Shown piece by piece: positions 1 through 39,200 of a DNA stretch of 64,000 nucleotides. This DNA comes from Scatophagus argus (Eukaryota; Chordata; Actinopteri; Scatophagidae). A program made the position numbers and the translations under genes. The notes under the pieces were generated by a model that worked only from the letters and a program-made list of their open reading frames with translations, searched no databases and was not told the origin of the DNA. Location of the stretch: positions 6,350,802 to 6,414,801 of the forward strand of contig NC_058512.1 in NCBI RefSeq assembly GCF_020382885.2. The letters run 5' to 3'. Each line of letters starts with the position of its first letter. Position 1 is the first letter of the stretch.

Positions 1-27134
<27,134 letters not shown>

Positions 27135-27830
27135 ATAGCCTGCGGTCCACGCTATACACAAACACAAGCCGCTTGGCAAAGCTAGCTAGCTAGCCTTGAA
27201 CAATAAAGTCCCACTTTCCTCACTCTGCTGTGCGGCGGTAATGAAGTCCACAGTGCGACCAAGTCCTTGGCTCTGCACAGGGGTCTGATTCGCGGCCGGA
27301 TAACGTAATCCTCGCCAGCGAGGTCCGTCCAGGACAAAACTTGTAAATTTAAAAAAAAATGCGAGTCTAAAATGTTTCAACTGAGACAAATCGCTTTTGT
27401 CAACTCCGAGCTTATCTCAAAAACGTTTGACACTTGACTTCCTCCTAACAGGTTAGCCAATCCTGTGCCGAATAGACATGATTGTTGTACATATCAACCA
27501 ATCAGAAGCGTTGCAAATTCCTCAGCGCTCCTCACCAACCAATTAAATATGCGGTGGGCGTGAGACTGGGGTGTGTCGTGAATGTGTTTGTTTCCCCTTT
27601 TTATGCTCGTGTGAGGCTGTGGTTCGGAAAGCAATTGAGGGTATCATTGTGGTAGCATTGTCAGGGTGTTTTCTGTATAACATGCAATATTCCCGTTAAC
27701 AGCTAACTGGTCTCTGTTGTTTCTCCCTCTGGTTACTACCATTTGGTCCTGAGCGCGTGCGTGTTTTGGGCGGGGCTTGTATCACACAACCAATCACATG
27801 CTACATACACAGAAAGAACCAGATCAAACT
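27135..27830 (-). promoter_or_regulatory. nedd4l main promoter / 5' UTR region
   Basis: Upstream of the nedd4l ATG, with more CpG than the flanks. CCAAT motifs (plus-strand reading) occur at 27457, 27498, 27539 and 27790, and a GC box GGGCGGGG at 27768. No TATA box was evident at a convincing place. The transcription start cannot be fixed from sequence alone. The elements could also serve a divergent plus-strand transcript. Confidence 0.5.
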
Positions 27831-29144
27831 GCTGATCCGCGTCTCCAATTTAGGTCGATATTATCGGCTAAAGTTAAAAGAGTCTGTGGGAAATTAAATT
27901 AGCTGAAAGCCTCAGAGGACCCCCTCTTGCACAAATGTATTTTTGTGTTGAAATAATCATTGTTTATATAAGTGATTTTACTATTATATGTGAATTCTTC
28001 ATTCATTCATAGCTTATTAACAGAGACATGTGAATGTAACCGATTTTTTTTATTTGCTTGCTTCTTATATCGTTGTCATGGGTATCGCCAGTCCTATACT
28101 GCCGCCTAGATGCCTACTGCATTAATTAAATTGTACCAGACTACGTGAACGCATTCAGAAAGCATACAAAAATGCAAAACATTAGATTCAGTTTCTTTCT
28201 TTCTTTCGTTCGTTCGTTCTTTATAATCAACAACATTCAATGACATATTCACATCATATGAAATTACAAAAATGTACCTGCGGTTAAATGCCGTTATCCG
28301 CAGTTAAGTGGCTGCGACTTCAACAGGTAGGTCATTGACAAATACCTATACTCTATCAGTCAAGGAAAAAAATCCAATTTCCTATGTATTTCGCGCAGCA
28401 GAGCTGAGGGCAAAATTTGGGACCAGTTCTCAAAGGCACCGCTAGATGTCACTATACAACCGACTAACGATTGCCTCATCATTTGTCCCGGTTTGTCCCT
28501 GCAGCCCGCTGATTCGACATGTGACTGAGCGAGCAGAAACCGAAGTTACACGGCGTATGTTGTGTTTAGAAAGAGGCGGACCTCAGTCCTTTACCTTTGA
28601 CTGCAGGTCGCACCTCAGTCCTGGTCTGTTGCAACATCGCCTGCATCTTCGAGCAAGCGCAGACATGCTCTCATACCTACATCTCCAAACACATGCACTG
28701 CTGCCCAACACGTAAACGTTTGCTGGGACTGACAGAACATTACCTGAAAGGGCAATAAATGTGTTCTCTTGAACTCATCTATTGCGTCCTTGTTCAAATG
28801 TTAACTGGCGTACAGCGCGGCTATGTCGCATAATGGCACTTTTAAATCAATGTGAAGAGCAGCAGATGCAGATGGCTTTATTATGTAACATTATTGCTTC
28901 TTTGTAGAGCTGGGGGTGGACAGAGAGTTCCCATGCTACCGTTGATACAAGGCCATCCATCACTCGGAACAAATGCTTGTTTCAACTCAGAAGCTTTAAA
29001 TAAGGTGCATGTGTGGGAGTTTTTTTTTTATCACACACATAAAAACAAATCATAGCCTCTCCTTGGAAAAAGATAAACTGATCAAACAACACTGAAAAAA
29101 GTTGCAAACAGGAAGGCTGTTTCACAAAAAGATGGCACGTAGGC

Positions 29145-29492
29145 ATTGTGTGTAACTAAGTACATCTGCTCAAATAGGCCTACTGTACTGCAAATTTAAG
29201 GTACTTATATTTTCCATGAGTATTTATATGTTTTAATACTTCTACTCATCCACAATTCAGAGGGAAAAACTGTACTTTCTTAACAGCTGTACACACACAG
29301 TAAGATCTTATAAGATATAATATGTTGTTACAGATTACACTAAAAATATATCACATTGTTTACTTTTTATATTTAAGTACATTTTGCTGAGTTCTTCTAC
29401 TGAAGAGACATCTTCAGTGCAGGACTTTTACATTGTAGATTTTTTTTTCTATTATAAAATGTAAAGAAACTGAATACTTCCTCCAGCACTGG
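29145..29492. repeat. MITE-like repeat rich in AAGTAC words
   Basis: The words AACTAAGTACATCTGCTCAA, AATACTTCTACTC, TTCAGAGGGAAAAACTGTAC, AAGTACATTTTGCTGA, GTGCAGGACTTTTACATTGT and CTGAATACTTCCTCCAGCAC appear in the order seen in a very common teleost non-autonomous DNA element. A second, more decayed copy is at 57850-58195. Confidence 0.6.
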
Positions 29493-30289
29493 TGCATACG
29501 CTGCTATACTTTCAAATGCTTTCTTTTTACCTTCATTTTGTTGCCCCACACACTTTAACCTCAAGGTATTTATGATTTAATGGCAAGCACAAGTAACTGT
29601 GCCAACCTGACTTTCCAGGAATTTCTGTTTTCTTAGCCCACATGTTTCACATGATTCGTGAATGCAAAGGTGTGCTTACGTCTGTGTCTGTAAGATCTCT
29701 ATAGGTGTGGCTTCCCGTGATGTGAACACAATGAGGGAAAAGGAAGCTCATTTCAGGAGACAATGATCGGATGCAGAGACAGATCCCTGAAGGAATATGA
29801 AAATCACTGAGCTTTGTGAATTTCCAGATCTTCCACAGCCAACCCACTGTGTATTTACAGCTGTGATTTGCCTCATGTTTTATCCAGATATTTGTTTTCT
29901 GTACCCCTTTAGTCCAGTTAAGGGCAAAATATGCACTACTTTCTAACTTTCTGCTCTCTGGACAAACTCTAAGATATCTTAAACTCAGACACACGAATGC
30001 ATACATAAGAGGGAGCGAGTCAGGGAAAGATCATGGTTTGGCAGGGGGAGGAGAGAGGGATGCTGAATACTGGGAGACCTTACTATGTTTACAGCTCCCA
30101 GTAAGAGGAACCAGTGAAAGGACAAACACTGCCTCAGGGACACGGTGTTATGATCGCCATGACGTGTTTTGTGATATTTGTCCATAGAGAGAGTAAAAGT
30201 CACTGAGGTAGCAACAAAAAAATGTGTTGTCCGGAGGAGAGGTTTTGTTTTGTTTCTTATACATTACCTTTACAGCTTACTTGAGAATT

Positions 30290-30470
30290 AAGAATTAATT
30301 AAGAATTAAGAATGGCTTTATTGGCAGTATATATATATTTTACATACACGCACTGAATTTGTCTTCTGCATTTAACCCAACATGCACACAGGAGCAGTGG
30401 GCTGCTATCAAGCGCCTGGGGAGCAAACTGGGGATTAAGTGCCTTGCTCAAGTGTATCATCATCAGCCAG
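30290..30470. repeat. Interspersed repeat (TTTATTGGCAG...GCAGTGGGCTGC type)
   Basis: The words AATTTGTCTTCTGCATTTAA, CCCAACATGCACACAGGAGC, AGTGGGCTGC and GCGCCTGGGGAGCAA form a known teleost repeat, probably retrotransposon-derived. It follows a short GAATTAA duplication at about 30,285-30,312. The family name is not certain. Confidence 0.5.
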
Positions 30471-30754
30471 CTAATGGAGAGGGGGAGCATTTTTTGATCG
30501 CTCCACCAAATCCAAATTTTTCCTGCCCGTCCAGTGGGGGCTGCCCCGAGTTATACTTCTCACAGCACCTACGTTCCCTGAAGGCAACGAAGGCATACTT
30601 CACAACATTTCAGAGGGAAATCTTCTACTGCACTACAATTACAAACAGACAGTTATGGTAACCATACAACTTAAGGTTTGTTGGTTCACACATCATATGA
30701 AGAGCTCCAAAAATATGTTTTGTGGCAGACTAAACTGTCCAACAGGGTGTGCAA

Positions 30755-31065
30755 GTTGAGCTGAAAGAATTAGCTGATTAACAAATCAGTCAGCCGACAT
30801 AAAATGAATTTTTATGTCACTTTTCATGCAAAAAGCATTTCAAAGTTCCAGCTTTACAAACATGAGGATTTGGTGCCCTTCCTTTGAATTATTTAAATGC
30901 ATTTTCAACATTGTTTGAGGTCTGGGCTGGAGGGCTGGACAAAGAAAGCATCGTGTATTTTCAGATTTTTTACAAAACAAATAAATCAGTCAATTGATTT
31001 AACAAACCAATAAGCAGATTAATCCTTAATTAAAATAATTATTGGCTAAAGGCAGTTGAAAAAGT
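30755..31065. repeat. Interspersed repeat (reverse relative of 22138-22365)
   Basis: Begins GAATTAGCTGATTAACAAAT, passes TTCCAGCTTTACAAACATGA and GGATTTGGTGCCCTTCCTTT, and ends CAGATTAATCCTTAATTAAA. This is the reverse orientation of the family seen at 22138-22365. Confidence 0.5.
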
Positions 31066-31199
31066 AGCTGAGCCAACTACAACGGTGCTCACAGGTGTTG
31101 AACTTGTGTTTTGTTTAAACGATCCTTCTTTTCTCTCTTTTCTTCGAGGAACTTGAGGTGGATATGACTTTCACCCAGCCGGTGAGCCGCTCCTCGAAA

Positions 31200-31490
31200 C
31201 CTTTATGTGTTGCAACCCAAGCCGTGGGCGGGGTTTCACGTAGACCGGGAGGCTGAGCTCCTGGGCCCCGCCCTCTTCAGATCGCAGGAGCTCAGAGTGG
31301 ATGTTGCACTGTCTCTAGTCTGTTTGGACGGCTCAGGTGCCCGGGTCGGCAGGTAGTGCAGGCGCCCCTGTCTGCGGTCATCCCGGTAAACCGGTTACGG
31401 GCTCACCAGTTAGAAGTCGGAAAGTCCGCCGTGGACCCACAACTGTAAAAGTAAAAAAGAAGAAGAAGAAAAGACTGAACACTCCCGCTG
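31200..31490 (+). promoter_or_regulatory. prlr: prlr promoter and probable non-coding first exon
   Basis: A GC- and CpG-rich block with GC boxes at 31226 (GGGCGGGG) and 31266 (CCCCGCCC). It ends at a good donor, CCCGCTG|GTAAGA, after 31490. The next acceptor on this strand that fits is CTTTCCAG before 36275, the exon that carries the prlr start codon. A short ORF here (from 31337) runs across the donor and is not proposed as coding. This exon is an inference from signals and spacing. Confidence 0.5.
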
Positions 31491-34400
31491 GTAAGACGCA
31501 CATTCACTTCTCTTTACTCGAGCAGCCCAGTTGTGTGATCAGCAGTGGTGTGAATGAAACCAGAGGCGAGGGACAACCTGTCCAGTCCAGTTACTGATGA
31601 TGGACTCTTTTCTGACCGTCATGTTTGGACCAACCGTGCAGCTTGTAAAACAGAATATTAATATGTCGTTTTCAGATCAGAATTCCTTTATTTATCCCTG
31701 AAGGGAAATTCTCACGTTGAATATCACAGTTGATGTTATTAGATAGTTTAAATCTGTTATCCTTGTTTTTGTTGCAAGTCAGCCCGAGGACTCTGGTTAA
31801 CACCAGTCTGAAACCCGAGGGACCATGTCGTCATAGCTGTGTGTGTGTATATGTGTGTGTGTTGTTTTGATGCTAAAAGAAACTCCAACTTGTTGTGGAT
31901 GCTTGCTGTTTGTACATTTACAGGTCCAAGCAGCGGAACTGTAAAGTATTAATTTCACAGATTGACTTAAATGGTTAGTTGTTGGATGAACATCCTTGAA
32001 GGTTTTCAGATCATGTGAGTCAATCAAACGACTTTGCCAACCAATCAAGCACATACACAAACACAGAAGTGGCGTCCGGCTTGGCCACTGGCAGGGAAGT
32101 GGAGTCGTAAAATGGCTCCCACATTATGGAATTAGTCTCGGGCAGGTCTCGTCTTGGTTTGCTCTGGGTGAAGACCTGTACCCTGATTGACAGCTGACTG
32201 ATCGGCAGGTTATTTCCTCCGGCGTAGGAGGATGTTGATGCTGGAGCGTCAGCGGCTTAATGGGATTTCCACGGTCATGATTTGCTCTTCCTCCACAGCC
32301 TGTCAGTCAGGTTAGAGTCAGGCCTTCCGCCCTTGTAGTGACAAACTGATCAACTCAATACTTCATTACAGTTCTTAAGCGATTCTTTCCACTGCGAGTC
32401 CTGCACCAGAGCTTTCTGTAGGTTGTTTGGCCGTGCACACAGACTGACTGAGGCACGTATTCCTGTTCTTGAGTGTCTTTGTAAAGCTGCGCATTGCTTG
32501 TGCTCATATTTTGAAATCCAGGCTTATCAAGAACGATGAATTATTTACCTTTAAAGGTTACAATTCTGAGAAACGCCTATCAGTTCGCTCTGATCAGCAG
32601 CGCCGGCTGTGAACTTTTGTCACACGTAGCGAAAGCGCAAACGCCAAAGGGTCATTTGATAGCACAGATACGAGTATTGCACAGGTGTAACATTGACATA
32701 TCACTTAGCAAATATCACATCATAACTGCGTTAGCAGAATGGAAAGCCCAACTGACGTTATCTAACATAATCTTAATACATTTTCTTCACCACATGATGA
32801 ATACTGCTGCTTGTTGTGGTCCAACTGAATGGCAAAAGAAGTTTGAAGTGTCCCCTGTGGCCTTTCCCACCCCAGCTGTTTCAGTCTTTCCATCTGACAA
32901 GGGACAGGCAGTACAGAGGTGAGCTGCTATGTGATCACACCCACCAATCAGAACAGCCTGCTGAAGGGTTACTTTCACCAAATGACACCCCAGGTATGGC
33001 AGGACAAATCAGATGTTCAGTTATTTCACCCTCATAAGCACGCACAGTTTCACCACTTTAACGTGTCTTTCAAACCAATACTGGTTCCCTTTCCAAAACG
33101 CAGGAAGCTAGTGATCTGTAGTGAGCAGTGAATAAATATGGGTATTTCAGTCGTTTCCCTAATTCTAACCTGTTTCCTAACTTCAATGCTGCCATTGCCC
33201 AAGTGCGTCAGAAACACAGCCAGGCACAGGATATAGGTTGGCCAAGAGGAAACATGATAGCACAGGCAACACATTCTCAATACGAAGTTAATGTAACTGG
33301 GAGAGAAGCTGGTGATTGGTGACTTTTGTTGTTGTTCGTAGTTGAAAGTAAGAGCGGTTGTGTGAAAGGTGTACAAATTGAAACTCTTCTGATTCCTTAT
33401 GTTTCCAGACTCTGATTTAATAGTCTAAATCCCCACTTACAGCCTATGGAACCTGTATTGTCATTTAACTCACATTTGTTACCGATAGCCTGCAGTACAC
33501 CCTCACTAGTAGTGTTTGTCCCAAGGCTGACAGTCAATCAAAGGCCATGAGGGTCTTTAAAATCAAGTGTCTATATCTTTGGAAACTTTTTAATGTCTTG
33601 AAATTTACCTTGCAACTTCAAGTCCTATGTTTTGTGTTGCCCTGTGTCCTTGATTAAAATCATAAAAAAATAGTTCCTAGAAAGACACTGGTGTAGATGG
33701 TCAAACCGGTTTTTTACAGTACCGGGAAGTGTTTAGGCTGTGCCAGTCTGAGCAGGAGTACAGGCCAAAGGTGTGATATGGAAGAATGATTCCTGGAATC
33801 TGTTAAACACGTTCCTTCAGACTGCACAACCCACAGTCAGATTTACAAACTGTGTTTCTACTATCTGTATGTCCTGGTAAGAGGACAGACTACAGACTGT
33901 TTCCCAAGGCAAAACGAGCCACATTTCTGTCATACTAACCCAGCTGATCTACAACGTGGAGCCGTAGTCACTCAAAGTCAGCAGAGGCTGTCGCTGCTTC
34001 CTTGTCTATATGATGAAGCTTTCATGAGCCCTGATGAAAGGAATGGTTTAAATCATTATTTTCTATCCCCAACTGCTTAGCTTTTAATTTTTCCAGGTAA
34101 AAAACTAGTTAATATAAAATTGAAATTCGTTACTGAGCAGTAAATCATTGAAGATATGCAGTGTAGTTTGTTAGCTTGCAGAAAAGAGACCTGGATTCTG
34201 GGAAACGGGACTGCTGTAGTTGTGCCTTTGCAGAGCTCAGCTTTGTGTTTCAGTGCCCTTGAGAATGCCGTGACCCGGCATGAGAAAGAAACATTCTTAA
34301 TTCATCACCTTTGCAAAGGTAAGCTGTTGTAAAACCATGCCCAAGGGGATCATCTTGCTTCACTGCTCACATTTGCCACCTCAACATGCCATTTGACACG

Positions 34401-35731
34401 TTCTCTCCTCACATTCTGAAATTGAGAGGCCGCTGACTGACACAAATTATAAATTATTCACATTCACACGTCAAGTGTGATTTTAGGTCTCAGGCTTATG
34501 ACTCATTCAGACCCGTGTGCAGCTGTGGAGCAGTTGGCCTGCAAGCAAGCAAGCAAACACCTGTAAGCATGTTAGTTTTTTCAATCCCAAATGTGGAGGG
34601 ATAAACAGTATAATTAAGACACAAGACAGCGGGATGAGGGCTCCTGGTTAAACTGAAAATAAAAAGGTTGATCAAAATAGAAAGCTGGCTCAGAATCAAT
34701 TTAATATAACTTAAACTTAACATTCAGGCCAGTATTATCCATGAGGGAGGAGCTTCGCACTGTTGGCCTGCACTTTCCCAGCTTAGCAGTTTATTCAGTT
34801 GGGCTAATGGTTACGTAAGAAGGCTATATGCAGCAGGAAGCTAATCCAGTGCCTTGACCTTAATGCCAATTATCAGATCACGGTGACGTTATTGAAATTA
34901 AGGCGAAATAAAGAAGAGTCAATGACAGTAACTCGCTGACAGTTTACCTTAACATATTTGTTTGTTTGTAGTTTTTTTTTTTAAATCATTGTGTGGCATA
35001 AAATGAGTATTACATAACTGAGGTTAAGTTAGCGCACCTCCAGCCATGATATGGCATGTTGAGGCAGCCACCCCTCCAATCCATCTGACAGCAAGTTACT
35101 ACAGTTTACCTCCAGGATTATATCATCTTGTGAAATGCATATGCTGTGAACTCTTGCTAAAATTCTTGGCACAAATGTGAAAGCAGCACATATAAATCTT
35201 CTTCATCTTCTTAGAAATACCACATACTCTCTTTGGTTTTATTGTTTTTTGTAAAGCTCACCATTAATGTTTTAATCAAAGCATGCAGGAAGCAACCTCG
35301 CGTGCCTTGCGAGAACTTGTCGGCTATGTGATGTTAGGCCTGTAGGACTGTCGCAGCATGAAGCTTTGGGTGTTATTCTGAGGGTGTAAACATGCATCTG
35401 TCCATAAAATATGTCAGATCGTCCACTGACAGCAACAGTCCATCACCAAATATCAGAAGGGAGAGAGTGAGTGAGGGGGGTGGGCTTTCTGTCAGCTGTT
35501 AGTTTTCATTGATGCAGCGTCAGCTCTCCCATCTTTCTGTGTCATCTGCCCACCTCCCATTCTCCCTCCTCCCTCCCTCCCCCCTCCCTCCCTGCGCTCC
35601 CCATGGGGTCAGAGGTAAAGTGTCATGCGGAGTAATAACTCAAGCATCTGCACATGGCCGGGGAAATGAAGATTTTGAAGTCATGCGAGCAGCAGCGAGG
35701 CAAGCCAGCTTCCTCACTGTGTATGTGTGTA

Positions 35732-35764
<33 letters not shown>

Positions 35765-36274
35765 CATAGAGGCAAAGCCTGAACTAGATTACGCAATCAG
35801 TTATGTGCCAGCTGGTAGAGGTAGACAGAAACAGGGAGGATGTTTTTTTTTTTTTTTTTTAATCCTTAGTGAAACAGCATACACTCTCTGTGGAAGATTT
35901 TCTTTCCACTTTCAGTCCATCACATTTACTGTTCTGTCGTCGGATTTAATTTCATTTTTATACTTATATTGTGTCTTGTTTAATTATACTTCTGAAAGGT
36001 CTCCTCAGCAGCAATATTTAATCTATTTAAATATATTTAATCTTTTAGGTTATCATGGATTGTTTTCTGTTCACCTGTGGGTGACCCTTTACGTGGTCTC
36101 TTCCTAATTATGTTTTCAGAGGCTTTAAACTTGTTTCAGTATTGCAGTCATCTCAAGCAGGGATTGTGACAATAAGAAAACATCTCAGCTACAGCAGGCA
36201 ATTTCCTTTGTCGTGGCTCAATACAAGGTGTGCAGTTTCCACACACTGAAGTTTCTTTGTTTACTTCTTTCCAG
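31491..36274. other. prlr first intron (inferred)
   Basis: Large intron between the non-coding and first coding exon. It holds a short retrotransposon-tail repeat near 31673-31714, a CT-rich stretch at about 35,550-35,595 and a (TG)n tract at 35718-35764. No coding exon was recognised; the 128-codon ORF at 32536-32922 has no recognisable domain. Confidence 0.5.
35718..35764 (+). repeat. (TG)n / TATG microsatellite
   Basis: TG units interrupted by a few TATG in the first half, then pure TG, in the inferred prlr intron 1. Confidence 0.9.
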
Positions 36275-36298
36275 CAACCGAGGGTTTATGGTGCCACG

Positions 36299-39200
36299 AT
36301 GAAGAAAGCTGTGGAAACTATTTTGCTGTTTCTACATGTCTTCGTGCCATATGCAATGGGAACACGTAAGTGTCTGGATGTCGCTGGCCTTTAAACACAG
36401 TCTCAGTATCTTCTTAAGTTTCTGAGAAAGAGTTTAGGCCTTTGAGAGGAGGCTGGTAGTTGGTAGGCTGTAACACTAAGAAGTAGTGTTGTTGTGTGGA
36501 TATTTTTAGGGTTTTATCATGCATCATTGCTTTCATTTTCTCTGTTTCCATATATCTGTAGGCTACAGTCCACCAGGGAAGCCAACACTGATCAGATGTC
36601 GTTCTCCTGAAAAAGAGACCTTCACCTGCTGGTGGGAGCCAGGCTCTGATGGGGGACTGGCCACCACCTATGCCCTGTACTATCGCAAAGAAAAGTAACT
36701 GCTTTCTACTTTCACACAGTAATGCATTCACTTCAGTTTGATTCAATTGGTTTAATTTTGAAAGGTGTTGAGGATGGATTTTTAGCAGGATGCAGGTGCT
36801 AGTTTTGTCAGCACCGAGGAATCCATTTTTGTCCCCCCCTTTCTCTACATAGAAGCCATTGTCATTTCAGAGGTTGTTGACTATACTGTGTTTAAGATGT
36901 ATCATCCTCTGAATATTCAGCAGTTGCTTATTTTCACTTCACTGTGTGAGTGTATTGCATGCAGAAGCTCACTCCATGTTTTTGAACAGGTCCTCACTCT
37001 AATCAGCGCAAGTTGCTGCTACAGCAACACAGACACGTTCCCCTGTTCCCAGCCGTGTTCACTAAAGCACTCAAGTCTACTGGGTCGCCAAGCGCTCATA
37101 CACAACATGTCAGTTATTTTCTGTGCCCTCTTGAAAACAAAACAACCTGGAGACAAGGCAAGCCTGCAGTAGGAAAGACATCTCTGTAGGAGCTTTTGAG
37201 GGTTCAAATAAGCAGACAGCTGGAGAGTGTAGGAAATAGGAAATCAGTTACAGAGATATTATCATTTCACAATTCAAAAGCCCATGGTTCCCATAATATT
37301 ACACACACACACACACACACGCACAGACATGCGATCACATGCTGTGTTCCCATGTCTCTCTCGCAGCTCTGAGACAGTATCCGAGTGTCCCGACTACAAG
37401 ACAGCAGGAGCAAACTCCTGCTTCTTCAACAAGAACGACACGTCCATCTGGGTCAACTACAACATCACAGTGGTGGCCACCAACGCGCTGGGCCGCACCT
37501 TCTCCGACCCCGTGGATATAGATGTGATGTACATCGGTGAGGGAATATGCTACTTTTTGTTCGTATTTCAGTGCGATATTGAAGGCACGCACAACCTCCC
37601 CATGAGGATTAAAAAAGTGTATTTTAATGCGCAGTCACACAGCTGCTCAGTGACAGGCTGGGTTACTTTGAGGTTAATTCTCTCAAGAGCGGACTAACCT
37701 TCCGTCCAGCTGTAGCTGCTCACTGAAGGTTTTAAAGAAAGTGAAATAAGAAAATTATTTTGTCAGTGTGCTGATTATGATCCATTGTCTGTGTAGCCAA
37801 AGCCTAATGCAGCTTATCCTCATGGACATAGGACCTTAATTGGTGTCCAAAAACTATTAAGAAAAATAAACTGAATAATAATAAAACTGCTGACATGGTA
37901 CTTCATTAGGATGAACACACACACACTAGATTATTTTAAGTCAATCCCGCCTTCACCTTCCTGCTTTCTAGAGCACCAATCACACATTGATCCATGGCTG
38001 AAATGTGTCCATACAACTCCACTATTTTCTCCTCTTTCAGTAACATTTTTTTAAAATCTACAGTGCCCGAGTATTTTAGTAAATTACTCAGGTATTTTTT
38101 AAAATAATCCTGCTCTGAAAGTGGAAACAATTTTTGAGCTTGGAGGTCAAAGCCACAGACACAACAGCGAAGTCTGGGTTTTGGTCTGTTTATGGGGCCT
38201 GTTGACAACAAGAAAAATGTTGAAAAATTCCCTCCTCTGATAGCTGATCAATTATAAATGATGGGCAGATATACAATATATTATGTAAGTATATATAAAT
38301 ATTTTATGAGGTACGAAATTAGTCCTATCCTCTCGTGTTGCTAAATAAAAACGCATGTTGTTTTGTTCATGAAATATCCAAGAGGGCATTCAAACACATA
38401 ATATTGAAGGACTAATCCAGACTATCCAAAACATCCATTTTGACCTTCAGGCTAACGTGCTCCACTTCCCCTTGTCTCTAATTGTTGCCTCGGTCTGATT
38501 TCATTATCAGCCTTCGGCATCGTCTTTGCTTTGGACTATTTGTCTTATCTCACCATTGTCAACTATATGTCTCCAAGAAGATAAACTAAAGCCTAAACAT
38601 TAACATTTATCCCAACCACTCATGCAGTGGCAGTGTTAATCCACTGGGGGTGTGCAGTGGGTTACTATTACACAGTGGAAGAGACATGGACATATTCCTG
38701 TGTGCCACATGGGTTTGGTCTGATGGCTTACATAGTTGCAGTTAGCTCCTGTTGTGTCTCAAACATGTCTTTCTCATTTCCTCTCTTTTTCTCTCTCTCC
38801 AGTCAAACCTCATCCTCCAGAGAGGATAACTGTGACTGTACTGGAGGACAAGGGCTGGCCCTTCCTCCGGGTGTCATGGGAACCGCCGCATAAGGCTGAC
38901 ACCCGCTCTGGTTGGCTCACTCTCATCTACGAGATCCGTGTCAGGTTGGAGAAGGAAAATGACTGGGAGGTAAAAGGAACTCTTTAATCATGTGAGGGAA
39001 TGGCCCGGTAATTAAAATGTTTATCTTAGTATGAGTTTGAACATAATGTCAGGGAACCAGTCACTGAACAGGATGTTAATAACCCTGAGCTGCAGTTCTG
39101 CACCAGAGGATGTAAAATCAAACAAAGTTCTATACTGTACAATATTTGTAATCTATGTGTTGACCATTTGAAGGGCTGACTGAACCACACATAACTGCTC

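Larger units (their letters stand above)
27831..31200. other. nedd4l-prlr intergenic region
   Basis: No supported gene. It contains a TTTC/GTTC-rich stretch near 28,194-28,220 and several interspersed repeats (29,145-29,492; 30,290-30,470; 30,755-31,065). ORFs here are short and lack recognisable domains. Confidence 0.6.

Noticed and set aside
31337..31597. 86-codon plus ORF in the prlr first exon
   Set aside because: It crosses a strong splice donor at 31491 and has no recognisable homology.
32536..32922. 128-codon plus ORF between prlr exons
   Set aside because: No domain, signal peptide or splice context recognised; composition looks intronic.
35727..36107. 126-codon ORF from the TG microsatellite
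   Set aside because: It begins in a Val-Cys repeat translated from (TG)n and has no coding support.
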